DNA of 64,000 nucleotides, from positions 185,694 to 249,693 of the forward strand of contig JALEFZ010000059.1 in NCBI GenBank assembly GCA_022760475.1. Reading direction: 5' to 3'. Every line of letters starts with the position of its first letter. Within the stretch, counting starts at the first letter, position 1. The notes below the pieces were generated by a model. It was not told the origin of the DNA and made no database searches. It was given only the letters and a program-made list of their open reading frames with translations. The position numbers were made by a program, and so were the translations under genes. Source of the stretch: Bacteroidia bacterium (GTDB taxonomy: Bacteria; Bacteroidota; Bacteroidia; J057). Shown here in pieces: positions 43,117 through 51,826 of this stretch.

Positions 43117-45117
43117 ATGCCAAACCGCCTCGCCCAAGAAAGCAGCCCCTATCTACTTCAACATGCCAACAATCCGGTAGACTGGTATCCCTGGGGTGAT
43201 GAAGCTCTTCAGAAAGCCAAAGACGAAAACAAACTCCTTCTTGTAAGTATTGGGTATGCCGCCTGCCATTGGTGTCATGTCATGGAGCATGAATGTTTTG
43301 AGGATGAGGAAGTGGCTAAAGCCATGAATGACAATTTTGTGTGCATAAAGGTAGACCGTGAAGAAAGGCCGGATATTGATAAAATCTACATGGATGCGGT
43401 TATGCTCATGACGGGTCGGGGAGGATGGCCACTGAATGCCTTTGCCACCCCTGATGGAAGACCGGTATATGGGGGCACTTACTACCCCAAGGAACACTGG
43501 ATGGATGTTTTGGGACAACTATCTACCCTCTGGCAAAGCAATCCTCCAAAGGTGGAGGAATATGCCAGCAACATGGTCGAAGCCATGAACCAGATGGATG
43601 TCATTGAGCGCAAAAACAGTTTTGGGGAGGCTAAGGTCGAAGACCTATACAGCATCAAGGCTACATGGCTAGAAAAATTTGATTTCAAATGGGGAGGCAG
43701 AAATGTTCAAGCCAATAAGTTTCCTTTGCCTCAAAACAATATTTTTCTTCTGAGGGCGGCTCATTTCATGAATGACCTCGACCTGAAAGAAGCAGTAGAG
43801 ACTTCCCTTCAAAAAATGGCATTCGGAGGAATCTATGACCACCTGGGTGGAGGCTTTGCCAGGTATTCGGTAGACCCTTACTGGAAGGTGCCACACTTTG
43901 AGAAAATGCTCTATGACAATGGCCAGTTGGTGAGCCTCTACAGCGAAGCCTACCAAGCCAGTGGCAACCCTCTCTATCAGCGCGTGGTAAGCCAAAGCAT
44001 TGAATTTGTCCAAAGAGAACTCATGTCTGATGAAGGTGCATTCTACTCTTCTCTCGATGCTGACAGTGAAGGAGTTGAAGGGAAGTTCTACGTATGGACC
44101 TATGAGGAGGTAGAAGAAATACTAGGAGACAAGATCAAACCTTTCGCAGATTACTTCAATGTACACCCAACCGGAAACTGGGAAGATACCAATGTACTTT
44201 TCGTCCTGGATACTGAGGAGAATTTTGCCAAACAATGGAAGCTAAATCCGGCTGAGTTTTCGGTAGAAATGGCCGAAGGTGCCATGAAGTTGTTCAAAGC
44301 CAGAGAAAAGCGAGTAAGGCCAGGCTTGGACGATAAGATTCTTGCATCATGGAATGGGCTCATGTTAAAAGGGCTGGTAAATGCATACAAAGCATTTCAC
44401 AGAAAAGAGTACCTGGATCTAGCCATGAAAAATGCAGCCTTCCTTCAGTCTTCTATGTCAAATGGAAAGGGCTTATTCCGCAATTATAAAAATGGCAAGG
44501 CCAGCATCAATGCCTTCCTGGATGACTACGCCAACTTGATTGATGGCTTCACGGCACTATATCAAGTTACTTTTGATGAGTCTTACCTAAATCAAGCTGC
44601 TGCCTGGGTTGAACATGTGGAGGTTCATTTTCTGGATGAGCATACGGGGCTGTTTTATTATACCTCAGATGAAGATCCTGTATTGGTTCGCAGGAAAATG
44701 GAGCGCCAGGACGATGTCATTCCATCTTCAAATGCCACCCTGGCGGATAGCCTACATCAATTGGGCTTGATCATGGATCGGAAAGATTGGATTGAACGAT
44801 CCCTCTCCATGCAGAATAGCATGCGAGATGAGTTGATTAAGAATCCTTCCTGGCATGCCAGATGGGGTCAGTTGATGCTGAAGCAGATTTACCCTTTCTA
44901 CGAAGTAGCCATTACCGGAGCCAACGCCCAAGGCTTCGCCCAGCAACTGGAAGGAAAATACCATCCCCACAAGGTGGTTGCAGGAGCAGAAAAAGAAAGC
45001 GACCTGCCATTATTGGCAAACCGCTTTCAGGATGAAACGATGATTTATGTCTGTGAAGGCTATACCTGCCAACTTCCTGTGAAGGAGGTCGAAGCTGCAT
45101 GGGAGCAAATGGGATAG
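43117..45117 (+). CDS. DUF255 thioredoxin-fold protein (YyaL/SSP411 family)
   Basis: 666 aa, cytoplasmic. N-terminal thioredoxin-like domain: [32 protein letters not shown], then [14 protein letters not shown] with the CxxC-like pair Cys50/Cys53, followed by [18 protein letters not shown] and [20 protein letters not shown]. The remainder (about 190-640) is an (alpha/alpha)6-type barrel like N-acylglucosamine epimerases: [34 protein letters not shown] and [16 protein letters not shown]. The family is conserved from bacteria to mammals (spermatogenesis-associated protein 20) but its reaction is not established. Length is normal. Transcribed alone. Confidence 0.92.
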   Translation: MPNRLAQESSPYLLQHANNPVDWYPWGDEALQKAKDENKLLLVSIGYAACHWCHVMEHECFEDEEVAKAMNDNFVCIKVDREERPDIDKIYMDAVMLMTGRGGWPLNAFATPDGRPVYGGTYYPKEHWMDVLGQLSTLWQSNPPKVEEYASNMVEAMNQMDVIERKNSFGEAKVEDLYSIKATWLEKFDFKWGGRNVQANKFPLPQNNIFLLRAAHFMNDLDLKEAVETSLQKMAFGGIYDHLGGGFARYSVDPYWKVPHFEKMLYDNGQLVSLYSEAYQASGNPLYQRVVSQSIEFVQRELMSDEGAFYSSLDADSEGVEGKFYVWTYEEVEEILGDKIKPFADYFNVHPTGNWEDTNVLFVLDTEENFAKQWKLNPAEFSVEMAEGAMKLFKAREKRVRPGLDDKILASWNGLMLKGLVNAYKAFHRKEYLDLAMKNAAFLQSSMSNGKGLFRNYKNGKASINAFLDDYANLIDGFTALYQVTFDESYLNQAAAWVEHVEVHFLDEHTGLFYYTSDEDPVLVRRKMERQDDVIPSSNATLADSLHQLGLIMDRKDWIERSLSMQNSMRDELIKNPSWHARWGQLMLKQIYPFYEVAITGANAQGFAQQLEGKYHPHKVVAGAEKESDLPLLANRFQDETMIYVCEGYTCQLPVKEVEAAWEQMG

Positions 45118-45148
45118 ACACTCTTAGATAAATCTTCTGGCCTGTGGT

Positions 45149-46447
45149 TCATGGTGAGGCATTCATTATGGGTCCAGATCTACCTTCGTGTGCCTTGGCC
45201 AACTTATGCAGCTTTAAATCAGGCAGGGCAACATTTTTAATTTTGACTGGCTCTCCCTTCTGTCCGGAATAAAAATGAATACTTTTCGCATTCTGCCCTT
45301 GATAAGCAGTCCAAGCTAAGCCTCCTGTAGGATATCTGGGAGGGGAGATTGCAAATTGAAAGATCATTTGATTGTCCTTCGCTTTTTGTTCAACAGAAAC
45401 AAAGGAATTAGTCCATGCAGTACGCGAAGAATCTTTCCCCATATGTGATTCCATTTTATTTTCCAAAAGGATGGAATCATTAACTGGAAAGCAATAAGGT
45501 TTCGAAGCCAAGGCAAGGTAATACTTTAAGGATCGTCTACTTTCTATGCTAATCATCTTTGAATTACTTCCTTTTTCTCTCTCACCCTTACTGATAGTCA
45601 ACCATTTATGTATATTCTCATTTGATAAATCGTCTTCCATCTTGGGTATTACTATGGTATCCTTGGTATATTTCCCTTCATATTTAGTCTTTAACTTATT
45701 TTTACTACTCATAATACCTTGCTTCTTGGGCTTCAAAACCAATTTCGTATTTGTCTTATCCATATAAAGTAAATCCCTTTCAGAATCACTTTTCACTTTA
45801 TTTATCCTACAGGAAATCCCCTTATAGGCCAATACATTTCCAACAAATGATAAGTTGGGCTTGTATGAATTCATCGGGTATTGATCTATTACAGGGCTTT
45901 GGGAAAAAGAGGCTCTTTCAATCATTTGAAAATCAAACACATTCCGACTTCTGGCCAGATACTCAAATGTACGTGCTCCATTGTCCATCTTATAAATGTC
46001 TCCTTGTCCCCGGTTCGTTATTTGAATAGTACTGCTGGCTGCTTGCCGAAACTGCCCCTGAAAGGCAGGACTGCACAATACTATCATCACAAGTCCACAC
46101 AAAGCGAATGTTCCCCAGATGGGTTGATTTAAGCCATTGAAAAACTCCCAAAGTTTCTTGGATAACACCTGCCAAAATGGAACAACGACAGGAGCTTCTT
46201 CAAATATAAAATCATAGTCCTGGGATTCTTTTTCAATAAATTTTTCCAAACCTAACCTGCCTCCATCATCCATCTCATAAAATGCAAGCGCTCCTTCCAA
46301 TACATAAAGCTCATCCGGATTATCTCTCAAATACTCCAGAATTACTTCTACTTCCGCGTCACTTAGCTGGCCGTCGACGAAATCCAATAGGATCTCAAGA
46401 GGCATCTTAAATTTGTTATTGATTTTTTGTCCCATAGTGAAACTCAT
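45149..46447 (-). CDS. Membrane partner of the ECF sigma factor (putative anti-sigma factor)
   Basis: About 432 aa from ATG 46447, four bases after the sigma gene stop; a TTG 15 bp upstream would give a short extension overlapping sigma. Residues about 15-60 form a helical cytoplasmic head (LEILLDFVDGQLSDAEVEVI, LEYLRDNPDELYVLEGALAF) of a type seen in Bacteroidota anti-sigma factors, without a zinc-binding HxxxCxxC. One TM helix (FALCGLVMIVLCSPAF) is at about 115-135. The rest, about 300 residues, is periplasmic, basic and of unknown fold. Position and topology suggest that it binds the sigma factor until an envelope signal arrives. Confidence 0.7.
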   Translation of the reverse strand: MSFTMGQKINNKFKMPLEILLDFVDGQLSDAEVEVILEYLRDNPDELYVLEGALAFYEMDDGGRLGLEKFIEKESQDYDFIFEEAPVVVPFWQVLSKKLWEFFNGLNQPIWGTFALCGLVMIVLCSPAFQGQFRQAASSTIQITNRGQGDIYKMDNGARTFEYLARSRNVFDFQMIERASFSQSPVIDQYPMNSYKPNLSFVGNVLAYKGISCRINKVKSDSERDLLYMDKTNTKLVLKPKKQGIMSSKNKLKTKYEGKYTKDTIVIPKMEDDLSNENIHKWLTISKGEREKGSNSKMISIESRRSLKYYLALASKPYCFPVNDSILLENKMESHMGKDSSRTAWTNSFVSVEQKAKDNQMIFQFAISPPRYPTGGLAWTAYQGQNAKSIHFYSGQKGEPVKIKNVALPDLKLHKLAKAHEGRSGPIMNASP

Positions 46448-46451
46448 CTCA

Positions 46452-46997
46452 TTAGAAGTCAAAGCCGTTTTTGCCTAATTCATCCTTAAGCAACTTTTTG
46501 GAACGCGATTTTCTTTCGCGAACCTGTTTCTCGGTGATTCCTAATTCTTCTGCGATCTCTTTATTTTTAAATCCTCTTGAATCAAGGAGGATAATTTGTG
46601 CGTTTGTTGGGTTCAGAACCCTGGCAATAAGTTCCTTAAGAATAGCGAGGTCAAAACCGTGATAAGGGTTAGATTCCTTTGAAGCTTCTTCATAAAAAAT
46701 TTCAAGATGCTCCAATCGGCTTCTCCTGTTCCTCAAATCAGAACGCCATCGGTTACGGATGGCATTGCGTAAATATCCTTCTACCTGATACATTTCCTCG
46801 CAAGGATTTTCAATTAGCTTTCTGAAGGCGTCTTGTACCATGTCTTTGGCAAGCGGCTTCTTCTGTACCAAGTGAAACGAATACACAAATAACTTAGGGA
46901 ATAGCCTTTGGTATAAAAATCCCAAGGCGTGCTTATCCCCTTCGAGAAACTTTTGGTAAAGTTCTAAATCGGTGTATTGGATATTTTTTCCTTTCAT
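46452..46997 (-). CDS. ECF-type RNA polymerase sigma factor
   Basis: 181 aa. Region 2 is seen at about 12-80 (ALGFLYQRLFPKLFVYSF, AKDMVQDAFRKLIENP, VEGYLRNAIRNRWRSDLRNR), region 4 at about 125-175 (LNPTNAQIILLDSRGFKNKE, IAEELGITEKQVRERKSRSK). Typical of Bacteroidota ECF factors. Together with the membrane protein that starts four bases later it forms a sigma/anti-sigma unit. It is divergent (111 bp) from the EAD protein gene, which may be among its targets. Confidence 0.9.
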   Translation of the reverse strand: MKGKNIQYTDLELYQKFLEGDKHALGFLYQRLFPKLFVYSFHLVQKKPLAKDMVQDAFRKLIENPCEEMYQVEGYLRNAIRNRWRSDLRNRRSRLEHLEIFYEEASKESNPYHGFDLAILKELIARVLNPTNAQIILLDSRGFKNKEIAEELGITEKQVRERKSRSKKLLKDELGKNGFDF

Positions 46998-47108
46998 TGA
47001 TTTGGGTGCTATTCAATTGGTTAATGCACGAACTCCCCATTTGTCTGATTAAAATTTATTTTTTTTCAAACCAGACTTTTCGAGGCCTTATGCATTTCTG
47101 TAAGTGAA

Positions 47109-47408
47109 ATGCTTAATAGATTGCCCCAACAAAAAATCGAGGAATTCAACAAGAGAGTTGAAAATCTGATTGCTGAAGATCAGATACAGACTGCTATTGA
47201 TGAGCTGATTAGGTGGACTAGACGGCAGGTTGAAAGTAAGGAGCCACTATTCGAGCTTCTTCTAATTAGTTCTGAGTTCAGAAGTCTGAGAAAAGAGTAC
47301 GTAAGTGGAACGATTAGTTTCTCTGAGTATCAAACATCAAAGAATCAGTTGAACAGACGGGTTCTGATGTTTGTGAATGAAATCCACAGAACTGGAGAGC
47401 TATTGTAA
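47109..47408 (+). CDS. Standalone effector-associated domain (EAD) protein
   Basis: 99 aa, all helical. It shows the pattern of the Bacteroidota effector-associated domain: a first helix with ENLIAEDQIQTAIDELIRW, a middle LFELLLISSEFRSLRKEYV, then SGTISFSEYQTSKNQLNRR and VLMFVNEI. These are Death-like adaptor domains that usually sit at the ends of larger NTPase, protease or kinase-like proteins of conflict and signalling systems and recruit a partner bearing the same domain. Here it makes up the whole protein. Divergent from the ECF sigma operon. Its partner must be encoded elsewhere. Confidence 0.65.
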   Translation: MLNRLPQQKIEEFNKRVENLIAEDQIQTAIDELIRWTRRQVESKEPLFELLLISSEFRSLRKEYVSGTISFSEYQTSKNQLNRRVLMFVNEIHRTGELL

Positions 47409-47485
47409 AATTTAGTTTAATGGTCATGGCTATCTAATTTTCTATTTTTTACGATTCTCCAATTTGTCCTTTTTTTAAAATTAAT

Positions 47486-47516
47486 AATGCCCAAAAATGA
47501 ACCATTTTTGGGCATT
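47486..47516. terminator. Terminator hairpin between convergent genes
   Basis: A perfect 14-bp stem (47486-47499 with 47503-47516) and 3-nt loop (aac). AT-rich tails lie on both sides. It ends the EAD gene (plus) and hslV (minus, stop 47540). Confidence 0.8.
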
Positions 47517-47539
47517 TATATTATCTATTTCAGTAATAA

Positions 47540-48103
47540 TTACAAGCTCTCTATCACAAAGTTATGATTGGTGTAGATACAAATATCTGCTGCGATGGTT
47601 AGCGCCTCCCTCACAATCTCCTCTGCACTTAGCTGCGGCGCATGTTTTTTTAGTGCCAATGCTGCCGAACGTGCGTACTCGCCACCGGAACCAATTGCCA
47701 GCACACCTTCGTCGGGAGAAAGGACATTTCCGTCTCCGCTGATGACCAAGCCGGTCTCTTTGTCCATCACCACCAACAGCGCCTCCAATTTTCGGAGGTA
47801 TTGATCGGTTCTCCACTCCTTGGCCAGTTCTACCGCTGCGCGTGTAAGATTTGTTCGGTAGGCGCTCAGTTTTTCTTCAAATTTTTCCACCAAAGTGAAA
47901 GCATCAGATGTAGAACCAGCGAAGCCTACCAGGATTTTTCCGTCACCGATGAAACGAATTTTCTTGACGTTGCCTTTGGCTACGGTATTGCCCATGGTGG
48001 CCTGTCCGTCCGCCCCAAGGGCCATTTGCCCATTGTGGAAGAGTCCAAGAACTGTCGTAGCGTGTATATTATTGTGGAAATACGGGTTTCTTTCTTCTTT
48101 CAT
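47540..48103 (-). CDS. hslV: ATP-dependent protease peptidase subunit HslV
   Basis: 187 aa. HslV forms a double hexameric threonine peptidase that works with the HslU ATPase. After a propeptide of 15 residues (MKEERNPYFHNNIHA) comes the catalytic N-terminal Thr16 in TTVLGLFHNGQMALGADGQA. Then TMGNTVAKGNVKKI, VGFAGSTSDAFTLVEKFE and AIGSGGEYARSAALAL are typical. No hslU is adjacent, which is common in Bacteroidota, where the two genes are often apart. Removal of the propeptide is required for activity. Confidence 0.95.
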   Translation of the reverse strand: MKEERNPYFHNNIHATTVLGLFHNGQMALGADGQATMGNTVAKGNVKKIRFIGDGKILVGFAGSTSDAFTLVEKFEEKLSAYRTNLTRAAVELAKEWRTDQYLRKLEALLVVMDKETGLVISGDGNVLSPDEGVLAIGSGGEYARSAALALKKHAPQLSAEEIVREALTIAADICIYTNHNFVIESL

Positions 48104-48291
48104 CTATCAAAATCTTTGAAACCAATTTTATAACAATCCCCATTACTTTACAAAAATAAGTTTGTGAGAGTGTAAAGCCAGTTATTTTGATGACCCAAAG
48201 TATTTTACTTCCTCAAAAATTAATTCAGGCACAATTATTGGTTAATTATGTAAGAATTATTTCCATTATGTAGAAATTTTTACCCCTGAAA

Positions 48292-48753
48292 ATGACCCCT
48301 ATCCTACGACTACCCACCCTGTTGCTCTTTTCTGTTTTGTTATTTGCCTGTCAGCCTGAAAACCCACTCACCGAAGAGGAAGAAAAAGTTTCTCAAAGTG
48401 CAGACCCTAAAGAGACTGAGCTGATGATTGGAAAGTGGAACATTGCAAGGCATGCCGTTGTAATAAAAGGCGGCGCCATAAAAAGTGAGGATGCAGGATT
48501 TATCCTGTTGGAAAAAGGTGGAGAAGGAGAAGCCCAGATGACCCATGAGGGAAGCAAGCACGAAAAAAAGCACAGCATCAAATGGTCTTATGACAAGGAC
48601 AAAAAGGAGATTAGCATTGATCACAAGGACGGAAAAAAGGCAAAAATCTACAAGGTGAAAGACAAGGAATCAGATTACCAAAAATGGCAAGCGGAAGAAT
48701 TTGACTCCTACGGCCAACTGACAAAAATGACTGAAATACTGCTTCGAAAATAG
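48292..48753 (+). CDS. Small lipoprotein, lipocalin-like
   Basis: 153 aa. Lipobox LFAC with acylated Cys20, then an acidic spacer (PENPLTEEEEKVSQSADP). The body starts LMIGKWNIARHAVVIKGG, which is how lipocalin-like domains of Bacteroidota begin (…GKW), followed by beta-strands and Lys-rich turns (EKKHSIKWSYDKDKKEISID). Likely an outer- or inner-membrane lipoprotein; its ligand is unknown. Followed by a strong terminator. Confidence 0.7.
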   Translation: MTPILRLPTLLLFSVLLFACQPENPLTEEEEKVSQSADPKETELMIGKWNIARHAVVIKGGAIKSEDAGFILLEKGGEGEAQMTHEGSKHEKKHSIKWSYDKDKKEISIDHKDGKKAKIYKVKDKESDYQKWQAEEFDSYGQLTKMTEILLRK

Positions 48754-48773
48754 ATGTATTTTTTATTTATGTG

Positions 48774-48808
48774 GAGGCTCACCGATTTTCGATGAGCCTC
48801 TTTTTTTT
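48774..48808 (+). terminator. Rho-independent terminator
   Basis: An 8-bp stem (gaggctca 48774-48781, tgagcctc 48793-48800) followed by eight T residues. The end of the T run touches the stop codon of the convergent T9SS cargo gene at 48807. Confidence 0.88.
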
Positions 48809-50282
48809 ATTCTTTGAAGAATTTTCCCCTCCGTCTATGTCCCTGGGAATCTTCTAGCTTGTAAATATACAAGCCAGAATCAAGTGCTTTAAGAGACACA
48901 GATTCGTTAGGCTGAATACTTATCTTTTTTACCAATGCACCCTTAAGGTCAAATATTTCAAGCATGCTTATACCTGAAGAACCTTTTATGTGTAATCTTT
49001 CTCGAATAGGATTAGGAAAAATCACCAGGTCGGAATCAAAGAGCTCTTCATTGTTCAACACCTTTGCATTGTTGATTAGGTAAATGCTGTCCATGTCCAG
49101 GTAATTTCCATAGTTTTGGTTTCCTTTCCGATAGTATTGCAGATTCCGGGTGATGCTTCCATATCGTCCAGATCGATATCCGTATAAGGGACCACCTATT
49201 CCTGGCTTGTCAATTACTTCGTAATAATTTGGATCAATAAAATAACAAGAATACTGGGAGTTCCACCATACCCCGTGGCTTCTAATAGGAATTATTTCAT
49301 TTCCGACCTTTTTATAATTATAGTAGAATAACCCTCCCGTCGTTGTCCAAGAATCAGTAAACTTGAATTTATACCCCTCTAAACTATCCAACTCTCCTGG
49401 ATAAATGCACCTGGTTGAAACTGCATACCTGATGGTATCGATGCTTTGATCGATCTTTCTATTTCCAGTGGGGAAGGCTGGCTTTTGGTCGAAATCTATT
49501 CTCCATACTTGAATTTGGTAGACAATGCTGTCTATATTTTCAGTCGAATCCCTTGAGAGAATGTCCCATTGGTCCCAAATATCCCGATAAGACCAATCCC
49601 AGCTATTCAGGTCCCAACTGCTGTTGTAGTGATATTGATAAAGATCACCAGCCTGAAAATCCCAAATGTCCGAGGCTCGAAGCATTTGCTCCCCAATCAT
49701 GGGATTGGTTGCCCCCCAAAGATCCAGTTTTGTGAAATTGGAAGTGCCGAATTGGGCTATATCAAAAAACGAGATCAGGCCGTGGGTTTTTGATAAAGAG
49801 AAGGCTTTATTACTCCATACACTCCCCTCGTCGTCAATAATTTCAAAAGTTTTTACACTATCCATCACTCCTAGTACAGATACCCAATCTGTCTGAAGGT
49901 GAACAGCTCTAATATCAGCCCCCAATGATCTTTTCATCATAAGAAAACTATCTCCGACTCTGGTCCTGATCTTGAAGTAGATGGAATCGCTATTGTTATT
50001 CAGGAAAGTATAATGTCCAGCAAGGCTATCGTATCTGCTTGGTTCTGTGATAAAGACCTGAGGCTCCAAAAAAACTCCTGAAGTACAAAGAGTAGGACGA
50101 ACATAATTATGGTAAATGGTAGTCTGGGAATCCCTTTCTATAGAGAGTATATGAAAGGCTGCATATGGAGCACCTTGATATGAATAAAAATAATCGCGAT
50201 CAGGATTGATGATCTCCCAATTTTGAGCGTGAAGCCCTGGATAGCTAAGCAGGAATAGGAAAAGTAGCAGGTTGTATTTCAT
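48807..50282 (-). CDS. T9SS-secreted protein of unknown function
   Basis: About 491 aa from ATG 50282 (signal peptide YNLLLFLFLLSYPGLHAQ); the frame continues upstream with a non-signal-like extension. The C-terminal about 75 residues are a type-A T9SS sorting domain (IFPNPIRERLHIKGSSG, ISMLEIFDLKGALVKKI, SLKALDSGLYIYKLED). The body, rich in Tyr, Trp and Asp (DYFYSYQGAPYAAFHI, WDLNSWDWSYRDIWDQWD), matches no family I recognise. It should be exported across the outer membrane. Transcribed alone. Confidence 0.8.
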   Translation of the reverse strand: MKYNLLLFLFLLSYPGLHAQNWEIINPDRDYFYSYQGAPYAAFHILSIERDSQTTIYHNYVRPTLCTSGVFLEPQVFITEPSRYDSLAGHYTFLNNNSDSIYFKIRTRVGDSFLMMKRSLGADIRAVHLQTDWVSVLGVMDSVKTFEIIDDEGSVWSNKAFSLSKTHGLISFFDIAQFGTSNFTKLDLWGATNPMIGEQMLRASDIWDFQAGDLYQYHYNSSWDLNSWDWSYRDIWDQWDILSRDSTENIDSIVYQIQVWRIDFDQKPAFPTGNRKIDQSIDTIRYAVSTRCIYPGELDSLEGYKFKFTDSWTTTGGLFYYNYKKVGNEIIPIRSHGVWWNSQYSCYFIDPNYYEVIDKPGIGGPLYGYRSGRYGSITRNLQYYRKGNQNYGNYLDMDSIYLINNAKVLNNEELFDSDLVIFPNPIRERLHIKGSSGISMLEIFDLKGALVKKISIQPNESVSLKALDSGLYIYKLEDSQGHRRRGKFFKE

Positions 50283-50330
50283 GATTTGATTTTTCTTCAG
50301 AACGCAAATCATATGAAAAATGCTGCATAA

Positions 50331-50356
50331 AAAAAGGAACCTGAACAGGTTCCTTT
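50331..50356 (-). terminator. Rho-independent terminator for nuoI
   Basis: A perfect 11-bp stem (aaaggaacctg 50333-50343, caggttccttt 50346-50356) with a 2-nt apex; on the minus strand it runs into a U tract. It ends the nuoI transcript 30 bp after the stop. Confidence 0.85.
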
Positions 50357-50385
50357 CTGAAATATCTAATAAAGGTAAAAAGGAT

Positions 50386-50988
50386 TTATTCGCCCATTAC
50401 CTCATCCCTGTTTCTGAGGGTGTGAATGTTATTCTTAGGATCAAAGTCGTAGACCTCGCCAAAATTCGGATTTCTTCTTTTCTCCAAGAATTCAAGGCGA
50501 TCTTTTACGTCTTCTTTATCCACCAGTAACCTGTCTTTTTTATGGATGGCGTCCTCCCTGGTCTTGAAATTGAAGTCATAATGAGGGCTCATGACGATGG
50601 CTTCTTCTGGACAAACCTCCTCACAGTAACCGCAATAAATACAGCGCAGCATGTCGATTTCGAAGGTCTCAGGGTATCTTTCTTTTGGATCATCACTTTC
50701 TACCTCGGCAGCTTGCATGCTAATTGCAAAAGGAGGACATGCCCTCGCACAAAGGCCACATGCTACACAACGCTCCTTGTCATGCTCCTTTACAAGTACA
50801 GGACGTCCACGAAACTCAGGACCCAATTCAGGCTTTTGCTCGGGATATCTGATGGTAACCTTGGGACGAAACATTTGGCGTAATGTATAAGCAAGTCCTT
50901 TGATCACTTCAGGGATATAGAGTTTGCCAAGGGTAGTAAGCTGGCGTTCTTTCTTGCTGCCTTTAGTAATTCCGATGTTTTTTGCCAT
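50386..50988 (-). CDS. nuoI: NADH-quinone oxidoreductase subunit I
   Basis: 200 aa. Carries two 4Fe-4S ferredoxin motifs, [12 protein letters not shown] and [13 protein letters not shown], that hold clusters N6a and N6b on the electron path of complex I. An N-terminal amphipathic stretch ([20 protein letters not shown]) and the C-terminal extension after about 150 (rich in Lys, Asp, Arg) fit Bacteroidota NuoI. Usually nuoI is in the nuo operon between nuoH and nuoJ. Here it is alone: a hairpin follows 30 bp after the stop, and a hairpin (51092) precedes it. The other subunits must be elsewhere. Confidence 0.95.
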   Translation of the reverse strand: MAKNIGITKGSKKERQLTTLGKLYIPEVIKGLAYTLRQMFRPKVTIRYPEQKPELGPEFRGRPVLVKEHDKERCVACGLCARACPPFAISMQAAEVESDDPKERYPETFEIDMLRCIYCGYCEEVCPEEAIVMSPHYDFNFKTREDAIHKKDRLLVDKEDVKDRLEFLEKRRNPNFGEVYDFDPKNNIHTLRNRDEVMGE

Positions 50989-51091
50989 GCGCGTGTATTG
51001 CTGCTACGAAATTATTCAATCTTTCCTATTCAAACCAAACAAATTTGGTGAATGTTTCCGTAATGCTTGCTTCAAAGGTATTAAAAATAAA

Positions 51092-51125
51092 TGGAGTGGC
51101 TACAGATTTATTTCTGTCCACTCCA
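51092..51125 (-). terminator. Possible terminator upstream of nuoI
   Basis: Stem tggagtgg/ccactcca (51092-51099, 51118-51125) continued by acag/ctgt with a 2-nt bulge. On the minus strand an AU-rich stretch follows. It probably ends the lipoprotein transcript (stop 51226) before nuoI. Confidence 0.55.
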
Positions 51126-51225
51126 CTAAAAAGCTCTTTATCTGATTTTTAACCTATAACTCTATCAAAGCCCTCGTTTATGAGTCTAAGGGATCAATAG
51201 TGTTTATGGAAGCACAAAGGATTTT

Positions 51226-51708
51226 TTATGGCTCACGGACCAATTTCAGGCTGGCGTTGTCAGAAATTTCTGGGCCAATCTGAAAGGAGCTGATGATTCC
51301 ACCTGAAAGCAAAAGGGTATCCTCTTCCAGGATAAATGTGAACCTATCCGAAATTTGTAGGGTATCCCAATAATTGGTAGCAAAATCGGCAATGTTGGGA
51401 ATAAGGTTGATGTTGCCATTGGTTTTGTCATTGGTCTCAAACTCCCCACGAAACTCATAGGTACCAATGTTTCCATTCTGATCTGTGATCAAGGCCGGGC
51501 ACATGACTTCATTTCTTTCGCAGGCAGAAAACTCCATCAAGGGTCGGAAATTATCAAAATTGATGGTTTGGTTTTTATCCTCAAGGGTGATGGAAACAAT
51601 TTCCCAGTTTCCTTCTACAGATGCGACAAACTCTTCTTCGAGATTGACCTGGCAAGACTGTAGCAAAGCCACAGAAAAAATAGCGAGAATTACAATGACT
51701 CGGTTCAT
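51226..51708 (-). CDS. Lipocalin-like lipoprotein
   Basis: 160 aa. Lipobox LQSC with Cys19. The mature protein starts with SVEGNWEIVSITLEDKNQ, a lipocalin-like N-terminus, followed by beta-strands (IGTYEFRGEFETND, FTFILEEDTLLLSGG) and ends SLKLVREP. The two internal Cys in EFSACERNEVMCP may pair. Extracytoplasmic, unknown ligand. It lies downstream of the larger lipoprotein at 51827 with a hairpin between, so readthrough may give a joint transcript. Confidence 0.7.
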   Translation of the reverse strand: MNRVIVILAIFSVALLQSCQVNLEEEFVASVEGNWEIVSITLEDKNQTINFDNFRPLMEFSACERNEVMCPALITDQNGNIGTYEFRGEFETNDKTNGNINLIPNIADFATNYWDTLQISDRFTFILEEDTLLLSGGIISSFQIGPEISDNASLKLVREP

Positions 51709-51754
51709 GATAAATGATTTGAGGTATACGGGTTTATTTGTTGAAGTAAGTATG

Positions 51755-51785
51755 AAGAGGCTTCCCTTTGACAGGGAAGCCTCTT
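51755..51785. terminator. Hairpin between two lipoprotein genes
   Basis: A perfect 13-bp stem (51755-51767 with 51773-51785) with a 5-nt loop. The minus-strand side has no U run, so it may act as a partial terminator or as an mRNA 3'-end stabiliser for the gene at 51827. Confidence 0.6.
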
Positions 51786-51826
51786 TGATATTTCCAATTC
51801 TATTCGAAAAGGATCATTGTTTCAAA

